Assembly (NCBI GenBank): GCA_947296775.1 | Contig: CAMYRF010000027.1 | Coordinates: 1-8,144, forward strand | DNA length: 8,144 bases | Direction: 5' to 3' | Source: an uncultured Mycoplasmatota bacterium | GTDB lineage: Bacteria; Bacillota_I; Bacilli_A; RF39; UBA660 | Shown: one piece after another, positions 1 through 5,825 of the stretch | Position numbering within the stretch: the stretch's first letter is position 1 | Layout of the letters: each line of letters opens with the position of its first letter | The notes under the pieces: generated by a model | Told to the model about the DNA's origin: nothing | What the model saw: the letters and a program-made list of their open reading frames with translations, nothing else | Database searches by the model: none | Translations under genes and position numbers: made by a program

Positions 1-1314
1 GATTTTAAATTGAGTATGGGTATGTGCAGGAGAGTATCTGCTTTAGGTATTAGTAGTTTTATTACTCAAATGAGCGTTACTGTTGTTATTGCAGTTACAA
101 ATAATTTGCTTGGATTATATGGTGATGCTTCTAAATTTGGATCAGAAATTCCAATAACTGTTCTAGGAATTGTAATGAAGATAAATCAAATTTTAAATAG
201 TATTATTATTGGTGTTGCTGTTGGTTCGCAGCCTATATTTGGTTATAATTTTGGAGCAGGTAAGTATGAAAGGGTTAAGCAAACTTTAAAATATGTTTTA
301 ACTTGCAGTTTAATTATTAGTACTGTTGCATTTGTTTTATTCCAGACTATTCCTGATAAATTGATTTTAATTTTTGGTAGTGGTAATGGACTTTATATGG
401 AATTTGCATGTCTAGCGTTTAGAATTAATTTAATGTTATGTATTTTAAATAGTGTTCAAATTGCTTCAGGAATATTTTTCCAATCAATTGGTAAGAGTGG
501 TAAAAGCGCCTTTTTATCATTATCACGTCAAATTTTATTCTTGATTCCAGCTATGTTTATTTTAGGTCATTTATTTGGGCTTAAAGGTATTTTATATTCT
601 GCTCCAGTGGCTGATGGGCTTGCGTTTTTAATTGCTTTTGTTTTATTAATTCATGAGATTCGTCATTTGGCTAATGCGAAAGTCATTAATGGTGAAGCAG
701 TTACTAGTAAAAAAGTTTCAAATAAGCTAGACAAACATGTTGTTATTACTGTATCAAGAGAGTTTGGCTCTGGCGGTAGATATGTTGGTAAGTTGGTTGC
801 TGAAAAACTTGGAATTAATTTATATGATAAAGAGTTTGTAATGATGCTTGCTAAGGAAACTGGGCTTTCTGAAGAGTATATTGAAAACAATGAACAAAGA
901 CGTGGAAGTTTAGCGAATTTAAATAATGGTTATTATTTTGGACTTAATAATGCAGATGATTTATTTGCTTCTGAATCTAAATTGATTAAAGAAATTGCTG
1001 ATAAGGAATCATGTGTTATTATTGGTAGATGTGCTGACTTTATTTTAAAGGATAGAAAAGATGTTATTAAGGTTTTTGTTTATAGTGATATGAAGGATAA
1101 AATTAAAAGGGCGACAGAAATATATGGCATGAAAAAATCAAAGGCTCAAAAGGAAATTAAAAGAATTGATAAGTTAAGGGCAATTCACTATAAATACTAT
1201 ACTGAAAAAGAGTGGAATAATCATGAAAATTATGATATTTGTATTAATAGTGATACTTTAGGTGTGGAAAGAGCTGCTGATTTAATTTGCGAAATGGTTA
1301 AAGATAAACTTTAG
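1..1314 (+). CDS. MATE-family efflux transporter fused to a cytidylate-kinase-like domain (5' partial)
   Basis: The reading frame is open to the window's first base, so the N-terminal half lies upstream; the TTG at position 10 is not a credible start. Visible residues 1 to about 225 are the second half of a MATE multidrug/Na+ (or H+) antiporter. They form several hydrophobic spans and include the family-typical segment QPIFGYNFGAGKYERV just after the first visible span pair. A charged linker (about 226-245) leads to a cytosolic cytidylate-kinase-like domain (Cytidylate_kin2 type, about 246-437). That domain begins VVITVSREFGSGGRYVGK, the glycine-rich nucleotide-binding loop, and continues with LYDKE and IIGRCADF. 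The two domains are in one uninterrupted frame, so this is a genuine fusion rather than two genes. Proteins of this fused type probably occur in other gut Firmicutes (from memory). Transported substrate and kinase substrate cannot be told from sequence. Transcription ends just after the stop, separating it from the pilin operon. Confidence 0.93.
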   Translation, partial: DFKLSMGMCRRVSALGISSFITQMSVTVVIAVTNNLLGLYGDASKFGSEIPITVLGIVMKINQILNSIIIGVAVGSQPIFGYNFGAGKYERVKQTLKYVLTCSLIISTVAFVLFQTIPDKLILIFGSGNGLYMEFACLAFRINLMLCILNSVQIASGIFFQSIGKSGKSAFLSLSRQILFLIPAMFILGHLFGLKGILYSAPVADGLAFLIAFVLLIHEIRHLANAKVINGEAVTSKKVSNKLDKHVVITVSREFGSGGRYVGKLVAEKLGINLYDKEFVMMLAKETGLSEEYIENNEQRRGSLANLNNGYYFGLNNADDLFASESKLIKEIADKESCVIIGRCADFILKDRKDVIKVFVYSDMKDKIKRATEIYGMKKSKAQKEIKRIDKLRAIHYKYYTEKEWNNHENYDICINSDTLGVERAADLICEMVKDKL

Positions 1315-1335
1315 TTTTAATAGCTAAAGTTTTTT
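1306..1335 (+). terminator. Intrinsic terminator of the MATE-kinase gene
   Basis: A perfect 9-bp inverted repeat, AAACTTTAG (1306-1314) and CTAAAGTTT (1324-1332), encloses a 9-nt loop and runs into TTTTTT (1330-1335). The TAG stop codon (1312-1314) lies inside the left arm, so terminating ribosomes would cover part of the stem. Confidence 0.75.
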
Positions 1336-1416
1336 AATATTTATTTTACTTTTTAGTTTTTATTACTAGAAAAATGTATATAAAATGGAAATAATTGTAT
1401 TTGAGAAGTCTTTTTC

Positions 1417-1446
1417 TTGACAATGAGGCTTTATAATATATATAAT
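1417..1446 (+). promoter_or_regulatory. Sigma-A promoter of the pilin-uppS-cdsA-rseP operon
   Basis: A perfect -35 box TTGACA (1417-1422) is followed after 18 bp by TATAAT (1441-1446). A second TATAAT at 1432-1437 is too close to the -35 box (9 bp) to serve. The predicted start near 1453 leaves a leader of only about 13 nt that is almost entirely the ribosome binding site GAGGTGG (1454-1460), five bases before the ATG. It is the only strong promoter seen ahead of the four-gene run. Confidence 0.75.
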
Positions 1447-1465
1447 CATAATAGAGGTGGAATAG

Positions 1466-1867
1466 ATGGGGAAAAAGGGATTTACATTAGTTGAATTGTT
1501 AGCTGTAATTGTTATTTTGGGCATTATTGCAATAATTACAACACCATTTATTGTAAATATAATTGCAAAAGCTAGACAAGATGCGTTTGTTGATTCTGTA
1601 TATTCATTAGTTAATTCGGCTAGTGAGTATCGTGCAGAGGCAATCATGCAGCATAAAACTAGAACATTAAATATTAATTTTTCTAATGGTAGTAAGCCTT
1701 TAAATATTAGTGGTGATATTCCAAATTATGGGAATTTAATTATGGACGATGATGGGAAAATAGAACTTAAAGTATGGAGTGATAAGGCCAAAATCTGTGT
1801 TATAAAATCGAAAGATGATAGTAAAGTAGAAATCGCTGCCATTAGCAAAAGTGAATGTCGTATATAG
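1466..1867 (+). CDS. Type IV pilin-like (prepilin, N-methylation motif) protein
   Basis: The protein has 133 residues. The N-terminus is a class III (prepilin) signal: the short basic leader MGKKG, then FTLVELLAVIVILGIIAII. Prepilin peptidase would cut after Gly5, leaving an N-methylated Phe and the conserved Glu at mature position 5. The hydrophobic helix (about 6-30) continues into an amphipathic helix, and the rest (about 60-133) is a small polar globular domain. Only two cysteines exist, Cys111 and Cys131 near the C-terminus, which could form a disulfide as in many pilins. The start is fixed by GAGGTGG five bases upstream. It resembles ComGC-like or minor pseudopilins, but no assembly ATPase, platform protein or peptidase gene is in the window, so the machine it belongs to must be encoded elsewhere. 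It lies 22 nt upstream of uppS with no terminator between, implying cotranscription with lipid-synthesis genes. Pilin-type N-terminus is certain; exact role unknown. Confidence 0.88.
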   Translation: MGKKGFTLVELLAVIVILGIIAIITTPFIVNIIAKARQDAFVDSVYSLVNSASEYRAEAIMQHKTRTLNINFSNGSKPLNISGDIPNYGNLIMDDDGKIELKVWSDKAKICVIKSKDDSKVEIAAISKSECRI

Positions 1868-1889
1868 TTAGTAAAGTGAGGTAAATATA

Positions 1890-2618
1890 ATGGAGAAAAA
1901 TGAAAAAATTCCTAATCATGTTGCTATTATTGTTGATGGTAACGGAAGATGGGCAACTGAAAAGGGGATGAGCCGTAGTAAAGGTCATGAAGCTGGGTTT
2001 GTTAATTTGCAAAAATTAACAGCTTATATGTATTCAAGAGGGGTAAAATATATTAGTGCTTATTTGTTTTCGACTGAAAATTTTAAAAGAAGCGAAACAG
2101 AGGTAAATTTTATAATGAATTTGCTTACTGGTAAACTAAAGGAAATCTTAGAATTTTGTCATAAAGAAAAAATTCATGCAATTTTTTCTGGAAGAAAAGA
2201 TAAACTTAGTAATAAAGTGTTAGTTGCTATGAATAAAATAGAAGAAGAGACTAGCGGATATAAAGATAGATGTTTTAACATTTGTTTTAATTATGGTGGT
2301 AGAGCAGAAATTATTGATGCAACTAAAAAAATAGTTAATGATGTAAATGCTGGAAAGATTGATATAAATAGTTTAGATGAAACTATTTACGAAAATTATT
2401 TATATCATAAGTTGCCTGCTGTTGATCTAATGATAAGAACTAGTGGCGAAAAAAGAATAAGTAATTTTTTATTATGGCAATGTTCTTATGCTGAATTTTA
2501 TTTTGTAAATACTTATTTTCCAGATTTTAAAGCAGAAGATTTTGAAATGGCTTTAGATGATTATAATAAGAGAGATCGTAGGTTTGGGGGGATTGATTAT
2601 GACAAAAAGAGTAATTAG
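1890..2618 (+). CDS. uppS: Isoprenyl transferase (undecaprenyl diphosphate synthase)
   Basis: This cis-prenyltransferase adds isopentenyl diphosphate units to farnesyl diphosphate at the inner membrane face, making the C55 carrier lipid for peptidoglycan and other wall polymers. At 242 residues it is of normal length. Signatures appear in order: HVAIIVDGNGRWA (10-22) with catalytic Asp16 and the diphosphate-binding GNGR; SKGHEAG; YLFSTENFKRSETEV; NYGGRAEI; the IPP-binding R183-TSGE-K-R189-I-S191 segment with the same spacing as the E. coli Arg194/Arg200/Ser202 triad; SYAEFYFVNTYFPDF; and the C-terminal RDRRFGG. The usual Met before the catalytic Asp is Val15, a mild change. GTGAGG (1876-1881) lies eight bases before the ATG. 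The 3' end overlaps cdsA by 20 nt, which favours translational coupling. The neighbours cdsA and rseP are the classical partners in Bacillota; frr, often just upstream, is replaced here by the pilin gene. Confidence 0.97.
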   Translation: MEKNEKIPNHVAIIVDGNGRWATEKGMSRSKGHEAGFVNLQKLTAYMYSRGVKYISAYLFSTENFKRSETEVNFIMNLLTGKLKEILEFCHKEKIHAIFSGRKDKLSNKVLVAMNKIEEETSGYKDRCFNICFNYGGRAEIIDATKKIVNDVNAGKIDINSLDETIYENYLYHKLPAVDLMIRTSGEKRISNFLLWQCSYAEFYFVNTYFPDFKAEDFEMALDDYNKRDRRFGGIDYDKKSN

Positions 2619-3399
2619 TGCGATTATTGCGCTTTTGATTTTTATACCTATTATACTTAAAGGTGGATGGCTTTTCAATTTTGTGTCGTATTTAATTGCT
2701 TTAATTGGTTTAAAAGAATTTATTGATGCCAAAAGTAAAAAGAAAGAAGTTCCGTTTTTAATAACTTTATTAGCATATATATTTTTATCTTTGATTATTT
2801 TAGTGGATGTTACGTCTTCTTCAACTTTATTTAGTTTAGACTATCGAGTTTTAGCGGCGTTATTTATTGCTTTTTTACTTCCAGTAGTTTTATATCATGA
2901 TCAAAAAAAATATAGTGTAACTGATGCTTTTTATATTATTGGGGGTTTATTATTTTTAGGTATTTCTATGGCTTTACTTATTATGCTTAGATATATTGAT
3001 TTAAAGATTTTTGTATTCTTGTTTACGATTACTATAACGACTGATATATTTGCCTATTTAACTGGAATGCTTATTGGTAAACATAAGTTACTTACAGAAA
3101 TTTCGCCTAATAAAACATGGGAAGGGTTAATAGGCGGAACTATAATGGGAGTTTTTGTAAGTGTGATGTTTTATCATACTTGTATTGATCTGAATGTATC
3201 GCTTTGGTTATTAATTTCTATCTGTATTTTCTTATCTTTGTTAGGCCAATTTGGCGATTTAGTTTTTTCAGCTATTAAACGTTATTTTGGCGTTAAAGAT
3301 TTTGGTAATATTATGCCAGGTCATGGTGGTATATTAGATCGACTTGATAGTATTATATTTGTAGTACTTGGCTTTGTATTTTTTATAAATATATTATAG
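2599..3399 (+). CDS. cdsA: Phosphatidate cytidylyltransferase (CDP-diglyceride synthase)
   Basis: CdsA converts phosphatidic acid and CTP into CDP-diacylglycerol, the branch-point precursor of anionic membrane phospholipids. The protein is 266 residues and highly hydrophobic, with roughly seven or eight membrane spans. The C-terminal family signature is complete: S224-A-I-K-R, K233-D234, PGHGG (240-244) and D247-R-L-D250, which supplies the metal and CTP-binding acidic residues. Further conserved segments are TTDIFAYLTGMLIGKHK and SPNKTWEG. I chose the ATG at 2599 because GGGGGG (2586-2591) sits seven bases upstream, and the protein then begins MTKRVISAIIAL, normal for the family. An in-frame ATG at 2557 would add 14 residues buried in uppS and has no good binding site. 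The gene overlaps uppS by 20 nt and ends nine bases before rseP, with the rseP binding site overlapping its stop codon. Confidence 0.96.
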   Translation: MTKRVISAIIALLIFIPIILKGGWLFNFVSYLIALIGLKEFIDAKSKKKEVPFLITLLAYIFLSLIILVDVTSSSTLFSLDYRVLAALFIAFLLPVVLYHDQKKYSVTDAFYIIGGLLFLGISMALLIMLRYIDLKIFVFLFTITITTDIFAYLTGMLIGKHKLLTEISPNKTWEGLIGGTIMGVFVSVMFYHTCIDLNVSLWLLISICIFLSLLGQFGDLVFSAIKRYFGVKDFGNIMPGHGGILDRLDSIIFVVLGFVFFINIL

Positions 3400-3408
3400 G
3401 AGGATTAG

Positions 3409-4446
3409 ATGACATTATTATATTTTATTATTATTTTAGGTGTAATTATATTTATTCATGAACTTGGACATTTTATTTCAGCTAAAAAATCAGGAATTTA
3501 TGTTTATGAATTTTCGCTTGGTATGGGACCTAGGATTTTTAGGTTTAATCGAAAAAATGATGAAACTGATTATTGTATAAGGTTATTTCCAATAGGTGGG
3601 TTTGTCCAAATGGCTGGAGAAGAAATTGAAGATGATCCAGATATACCTAAGGACAAAAAGTTTAATGATAAACCTTTTTGGCAAAAAGTAATAACTGTAA
3701 GTGCAGGTATTATGATGAATTTCCTTTTAGCTATTGTGCTGTTGTTTGTTGTGGGACTTATTAATGGGGCTCCACAAAATAAGGCGATTGTTGGGACGAT
3801 TGATCCAGGGTATCCAGCTTATACTTCTGGACTTCAAAAGGGAGATAAAATTTTAAAAGTTAATGGTAGGAGTGCAAATACTACTGATAAACTTACTTTA
3901 CAACTTCAAGTTTTCCAAGGCAAAACAATTGATATGGAAGTGGAAAGAAATGGAGTAACTAAAACTATAAAACTTACTCCTAAAGAAGATGAAGTTGATG
4001 GTGAAAAAACTTATCGTTATGGTTTTCAAATTGAAGATGAAGTAGAGTATGGATTTTTCCCAGCTTTAAAATATGCATTTACAAAAACATTTAGTTTAGT
4101 TCATCAAATGATATTTATAATTTGGTATTTAATTACTGGACAATTAGAACTTGGTTCTTTAGCTGGGCCTGTTGGTATTTATAGTGTTGTTGGAAGCGCG
4201 GCTTCAAGTGGCTTTGTTTCACTTTTATATTTAACAGCTTATATTAGTATCAATGTTGGATTTATTAATTTACTTCCAATTCCAGCGTTTGATGGTGGAC
4301 GACTACTTTTCTTAATTATTGAAAAAATTAAGGGTAGTCCAGTAGATCCTAAGTTAGAAAATACTATTCATACAATTGGATTTTTCTTACTGATGGCTCT
4401 TATGATTTTAATTACTTATAACGATGTAATAAGACTTATTAAATAG
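3409..4446 (+). CDS. rseP: RseP/RasP family site-2 intramembrane zinc metalloprotease
   Basis: This membrane-embedded protease cleaves substrates within the bilayer, such as anti-sigma factors and leftover signal peptides (roles known for E. coli RseP and B. subtilis RasP). The 345-residue protein carries the zinc-binding H17-E18-L-G-H21 in its first transmembrane span. A PDZ domain lies near residues 120-190 (VGTIDPGYPAYTSGLQKGD, VNGRS). The second catalytic motif is N287-LLPIPAF-D295-G, whose Asp is the third metal ligand. The family segment GLAGPVGI is present as SLAGPVGIYSVVG. TAGGAGGA (3397-3404) overlaps the cdsA stop and fixes the ATG. It is the last gene of the operon and is followed by a terminator at 4494-4526. 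In B. subtilis dxr lies between cdsA and this gene; only nine bases separate them here. Substrate identity cannot be read from the sequence. Confidence 0.96.
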   Translation: MTLLYFIIILGVIIFIHELGHFISAKKSGIYVYEFSLGMGPRIFRFNRKNDETDYCIRLFPIGGFVQMAGEEIEDDPDIPKDKKFNDKPFWQKVITVSAGIMMNFLLAIVLLFVVGLINGAPQNKAIVGTIDPGYPAYTSGLQKGDKILKVNGRSANTTDKLTLQLQVFQGKTIDMEVERNGVTKTIKLTPKEDEVDGEKTYRYGFQIEDEVEYGFFPALKYAFTKTFSLVHQMIFIIWYLITGQLELGSLAGPVGIYSVVGSAASSGFVSLLYLTAYISINVGFINLLPIPAFDGGRLLFLIIEKIKGSPVDPKLENTIHTIGFFLLMALMILITYNDVIRLIK

Positions 4447-4450
4447 CATT

Positions 4451-4475
4451 TATACCAAATTTCTTTTTTGGTATA
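4451..4475 (+). repeat. 9-bp inverted repeat after rseP
   Basis: TATACCAAA (4451-4459) and TTTGGTATA (4467-4475) form a perfect hairpin with a 7-nt loop starting five bases after the rseP stop. There is no T-tract after it, so it is not a canonical terminator. It could protect the 3' end of the operon mRNA, with the real terminator just downstream. Confidence 0.5.
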
Positions 4476-4493
4476 TAATATATATTCAAATTT

Positions 4494-4526
4494 GGTAAAT
4501 TTGCTTAGGGTGAATTTGCCTTTTTT
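4494..4526 (+). terminator. Intrinsic terminator of the pilin-uppS-cdsA-rseP operon
   Basis: GGTAAATT (4494-4501) pairs with AATTTGCC (4513-4520), including one G-T wobble. The stem can extend inward by T-G, G-T and C-G pairs to about 11 bp. Six T residues follow immediately (4521-4526). It separates the lipid operon from the small-peptide cassette. Confidence 0.78.
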
Positions 4527-4547
4527 GTATGGAAAATGGTTTCAAAA

Positions 4548-4577
4548 ATGTCAAATTTGTCATTTGGCTATTATAAT
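4548..4577 (+). promoter_or_regulatory. Probable promoter of small hydrophobic peptide 1
   Basis: ATGTCA (4548-4553, four of six matches to TTGACA) lies 18 bp before a perfect TATAAT (4572-4577). The predicted start near 4584 gives a leader of about 87 nt. A weaker alternative is TTGGCT (4564-4569) with TATATT (4587-4592) at 17 bp. Confidence 0.45.
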
Positions 4578-4632
4578 ACAATAGTTTATATTAGCTTCTC
4601 GTGGAAATATTGTGACTGCTATTGGTGTTTGT

Positions 4633-4659
4633 CTTTCAGTTCAGGAGGTTCTCTGAAGG
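4633..4659 (+). promoter_or_regulatory. Leader hairpin that would sequester the ribosome binding site of peptide 1
   Basis: CTTTCAG (4633-4639) can pair over 7 bp (one G-T wobble) with CTGAAGG (4653-4659), burying the proximal Shine-Dalgarno GAAGGG (4655-4660), ten bases before the ATG. The 13-nt loop contains a strong AGGAGG (4643-4648) that is 22 nt from the ATG and too far to serve it directly. Sequestered binding sites are usual in type I toxin mRNAs. Confidence 0.5.
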
Positions 4660-4670
4660 GAAATATAACT

Positions 4671-4751
4671 ATGAGTAAGAAAGATTTTTTAATCACAGTA
4701 TTACTGATAATTATTATTTTGTTAATTAGTCTTCTTTGGAATTTTATTTAA
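4671..4751 (+). CDS. 26-residue hydrophobic membrane peptide, candidate type I toxin (copy 1)
   Basis: This small gene encodes a polar start, MSKKDFLI, and then a nearly pure aliphatic span (residues 6-22) ending in Trp-Asn-Phe-Ile. It should insert as one transmembrane helix with Lys3 and Lys4 at the cytosolic face. It is supported as real by a paralogue on the opposite strand at 7405-7488: 15 of 26 aligned positions are identical, including M-x-K-K-D-F-L-I. The 5' flanks are also alike, with GAAGGG exactly ten bases before the ATG in both. A convergent small RNA starts beyond its 3' end and terminates two bases past its stop codon. That layout matches type I toxin-antitoxin systems, in which a short membrane-damaging peptide is silenced by an antisense RNA. 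I do not recognise the peptide as Fst, TxpA, Ldr or Hol-Tox. An in-frame CTG at 4653, four bases after AGGAGG, is a possible longer start. Toxicity is inference. Confidence 0.68.
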   Translation: MSKKDFLITVLLIIIILLISLLWNFI

Positions 4752-4752
4752 T

Positions 4753-4783
4753 AAAAAAAGGCACCTAGCTTTACGCTAAGTGC
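4753..4783 (-). terminator. Intrinsic terminator of small RNA 1
   Basis: On the minus strand GCACTTAGC (4783-4775) pairs with GCTAGGTGC (4769-4761) over 9 bp with one G-T wobble and a 5-nt loop, followed by C and seven T residues (4759-4753). On the plus strand the wobble becomes a C-A mismatch and there is no T-tract. The terminator is therefore directional and evidences a minus-strand transcript. Confidence 0.8.
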
Positions 4784-4831
4784 TTACCAAAACAATTGGG
4801 CAAGCATTGATATGTTACAATGTTTCCCATT
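4753..4831 (-). ncRNA. Small RNA convergent to peptide 1, candidate type I antitoxin (RNA 1)
   Basis: Read on the minus strand, a promoter at 4838-4866 would start an RNA near 4831 that ends in a T-tract at 4753-4759, about 79 nt. The first part folds into a hairpin (4798-4828): GGG pairs with CCC, AA with TT, and CATTG with CAATG. A short unpaired linker follows, then GGTAAGCAC and the terminator hairpin. The same order of elements with matching bases (GGGAA-CATT, TTGCC, GGTnAnCACnTA) occurs in the RNA beside the second peptide, at 7296-7406. No open reading frame of note is present. If the peptide 1 mRNA is not terminated before this region, its 3' end would be fully complementary to this RNA. 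Function as antitoxin is inferred. Confidence 0.62.
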
Positions 4832-4837
4832 ACTTAA

Positions 4838-4866
4838 TTTATAACACATTTATAAAAAAAATACAA
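4838..4866 (-). promoter_or_regulatory. Promoter of small RNA 1
   Basis: On the minus strand TTGTAT (4866-4861) is separated by 17 bp from TATAAA (4843-4838). The predicted start is near 4831, directly ahead of GGGAAACATTG. The -35 box is 7 bp from the -35 region of the divergent ABC-operon promoter. Confidence 0.55.
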
Positions 4867-4873
4867 TATGTTT

Positions 4874-4902
4874 TATGGTTTTCTTGATAATCATGGTATA
4901 AT
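4874..4902 (+). promoter_or_regulatory. Extended -10 promoter of the ABC transporter operon
   Basis: TGG precedes TATAAT (4897-4902), making an extended -10 element TGnTATAAT. The -35 position at 17 bp (TATGGT, 4874-4879) is weak, which an extended -10 can offset. A TTGATA at 4884-4889 is too close to act. Predicted start is about 4909, giving a leader of only some 17 nt. Confidence 0.6.
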
Positions 4903-4925
4903 AAAATAGTAAAGGGATGGTGGAA

Positions 4926-5825
4926 ATGCTTAAAGTAGATAATGTAACAAAATATTATGGTGATTTTCCTGCGGTTAATGGCTTAACATTTGAAGTAAAG
5001 CCCGGAGAAATTTTTGGACTTTTAGGCGTTAATGGTGCAGGTAAAACAACCACATTTAGAATGATTATTGGTCTTTTAGACCCAACTAGTGGAGAGGTTA
5101 CATTAGATGGTAAAAAAATAGATTATAGTGTAACTGATACAATTGGTTTTTTAACAGAAGAACGTAGCTTACTTACTAAAATGACAGTTAAAGAGCAATG
5201 TCATTATTATGGAATATTAAAAGGAATGACTGAAAAAGAAGTAGATGAAAGACTTGATCATTTACTTGATAAATTTGGAATTTCTAGTTATAAAGATAAA
5301 AAAATAAAAGAACTTTCTAAAGGTAATCAACAAAAAATTCAGTTTATTACAGCGCTTCTTAATAATCCAAGATTATTAATTTTGGATGAACCTTTTTCTG
5401 GGTTAGATCCATTTAATGTTGAACTTTTTAAAAATGAAATTAAAGAAATGGCTGAAAAGGGAAGTATGATTATTTTTTCTTCACATCGTATGGAACATGT
5501 TGAATTATTTTGTAAAAAGATTGCTGTTTTAAAAAATGGTAAAGATGTTTTAAGTGGTGATTTAAAAGATATTAAGAAAAAATATCGAAAGAAAAATATT
5601 TTGGTTAAGGCTGATATTGATGTAGATAAAATTAAAAGTATTGATGGGGTTTTAGATGTTATAGAAAAACCTGGTGAATATGAAATCAAAATATCTGATG
5701 AAAGTGTAGAAGAAAAAGTATTTAAAGAAGTTAGTAAATGTAAAAATGTTACTAAGTTTGCGGTTGAAGAACCATCTTTAAATGAAATCTTTATTGATAA
5801 GGTAGGTGAGAATTATGAAAACTAA
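4926..5825 (+). CDS. ABC transporter ATP-binding protein, NatA/YhaQ type
   Basis: This 299-residue nucleotide-binding subunit powers the permease encoded next. From Met1 it shows, in order: Walker A G34-VNGAGKTT (34-42); the Q-loop region with FLTEERSLL, the EER pattern of the YhaQ/NatA branch in place of the usual Gln context; signature LSKGNQQK; Walker B LLILDEP followed by the D-loop SGLD; and the switch SSHRMEH. The last 80 or so residues form the extra C-terminal domain (DUF4162 type) common in this branch. I prefer the ATG at 4926 (MLKVDNVTKYYG) because the ATG at 4917 abuts the purine-rich AAAGGG and starts only about 8 nt into the mRNA; the upstream start would add three residues. The 3' end overlaps the permease gene by 11 nt, so the pair is translationally coupled. 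NatAB of Bacillus exports Na+, and YhaQP is of uncertain substrate. The substrate here is unknown. Confidence 0.95.
   Translation: MLKVDNVTKYYGDFPAVNGLTFEVKPGEIFGLLGVNGAGKTTTFRMIIGLLDPTSGEVTLDGKKIDYSVTDTIGFLTEERSLLTKMTVKEQCHYYGILKGMTEKEVDERLDHLLDKFGISSYKDKKIKELSKGNQQKIQFITALLNNPRLLILDEPFSGLDPFNVELFKNEIKEMAEKGSMIIFSSHRMEHVELFCKKIAVLKNGKDVLSGDLKDIKKKYRKKNILVKADIDVDKIKSIDGVLDVIEKPGEYEIKISDESVEEKVFKEVSKCKNVTKFAVEEPSLNEIFIDKVGENYEN

Noticed and set aside
10..12. TTG as the start of the MATE-kinase gene
   Set aside because: The frame is open to base 1 and the protein would lack half of the MATE fold; truncation by the window edge is the simple explanation.
663..890. Minus-strand open frame inside the MATE-kinase gene
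   Set aside because: Shadow of a clearly conserved coding region; no binding site or family signature.
1366..1647. Minus-strand open frame over the pilin promoter and 5' end
   Set aside because: Antisense to a well-supported promoter and prepilin signal; composition only reflects AT-richness.
2557..2598. Upstream ATG start for cdsA
   Set aside because: Adds 14 residues inside uppS without a binding site; GGGGGG seven bases before 2599 supports the shorter form.
4451..4479. Hairpin after rseP as terminator, or TATAAT at 4474-4479 as promoter
   Set aside because: No T-tract after the hairpin, and the -35 position (TATACC) is poor; the next hairpin at 4494-4526 is a much better terminator.
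4536..4670. Upstream in-frame extension of peptide 1, giving 71 residues from an ATG at 4536
   Set aside because: The extra 45 residues are Cys/Trp/Ser-rich with no family look, have no ribosome binding site, overlap the predicted promoter and leader structures, and are not shared by the paralogue, whose similarity starts at the ATG at 4671.
4599..4751. Direct trans base-pairing between the small RNAs and the peptide leaders, as in Fst-type direct repeats
   Set aside because: By eye only very short matches were found, such as CCACC/GGTGG in cassette 2; not enough to claim. The 3' overlap antisense model is better supported.
5339..5689. Minus-strand 116-codon open frame inside the ABC ATPase gene
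   Set aside because: Shadow frame opposite the signature, Walker B and switch motifs; no independent signals.
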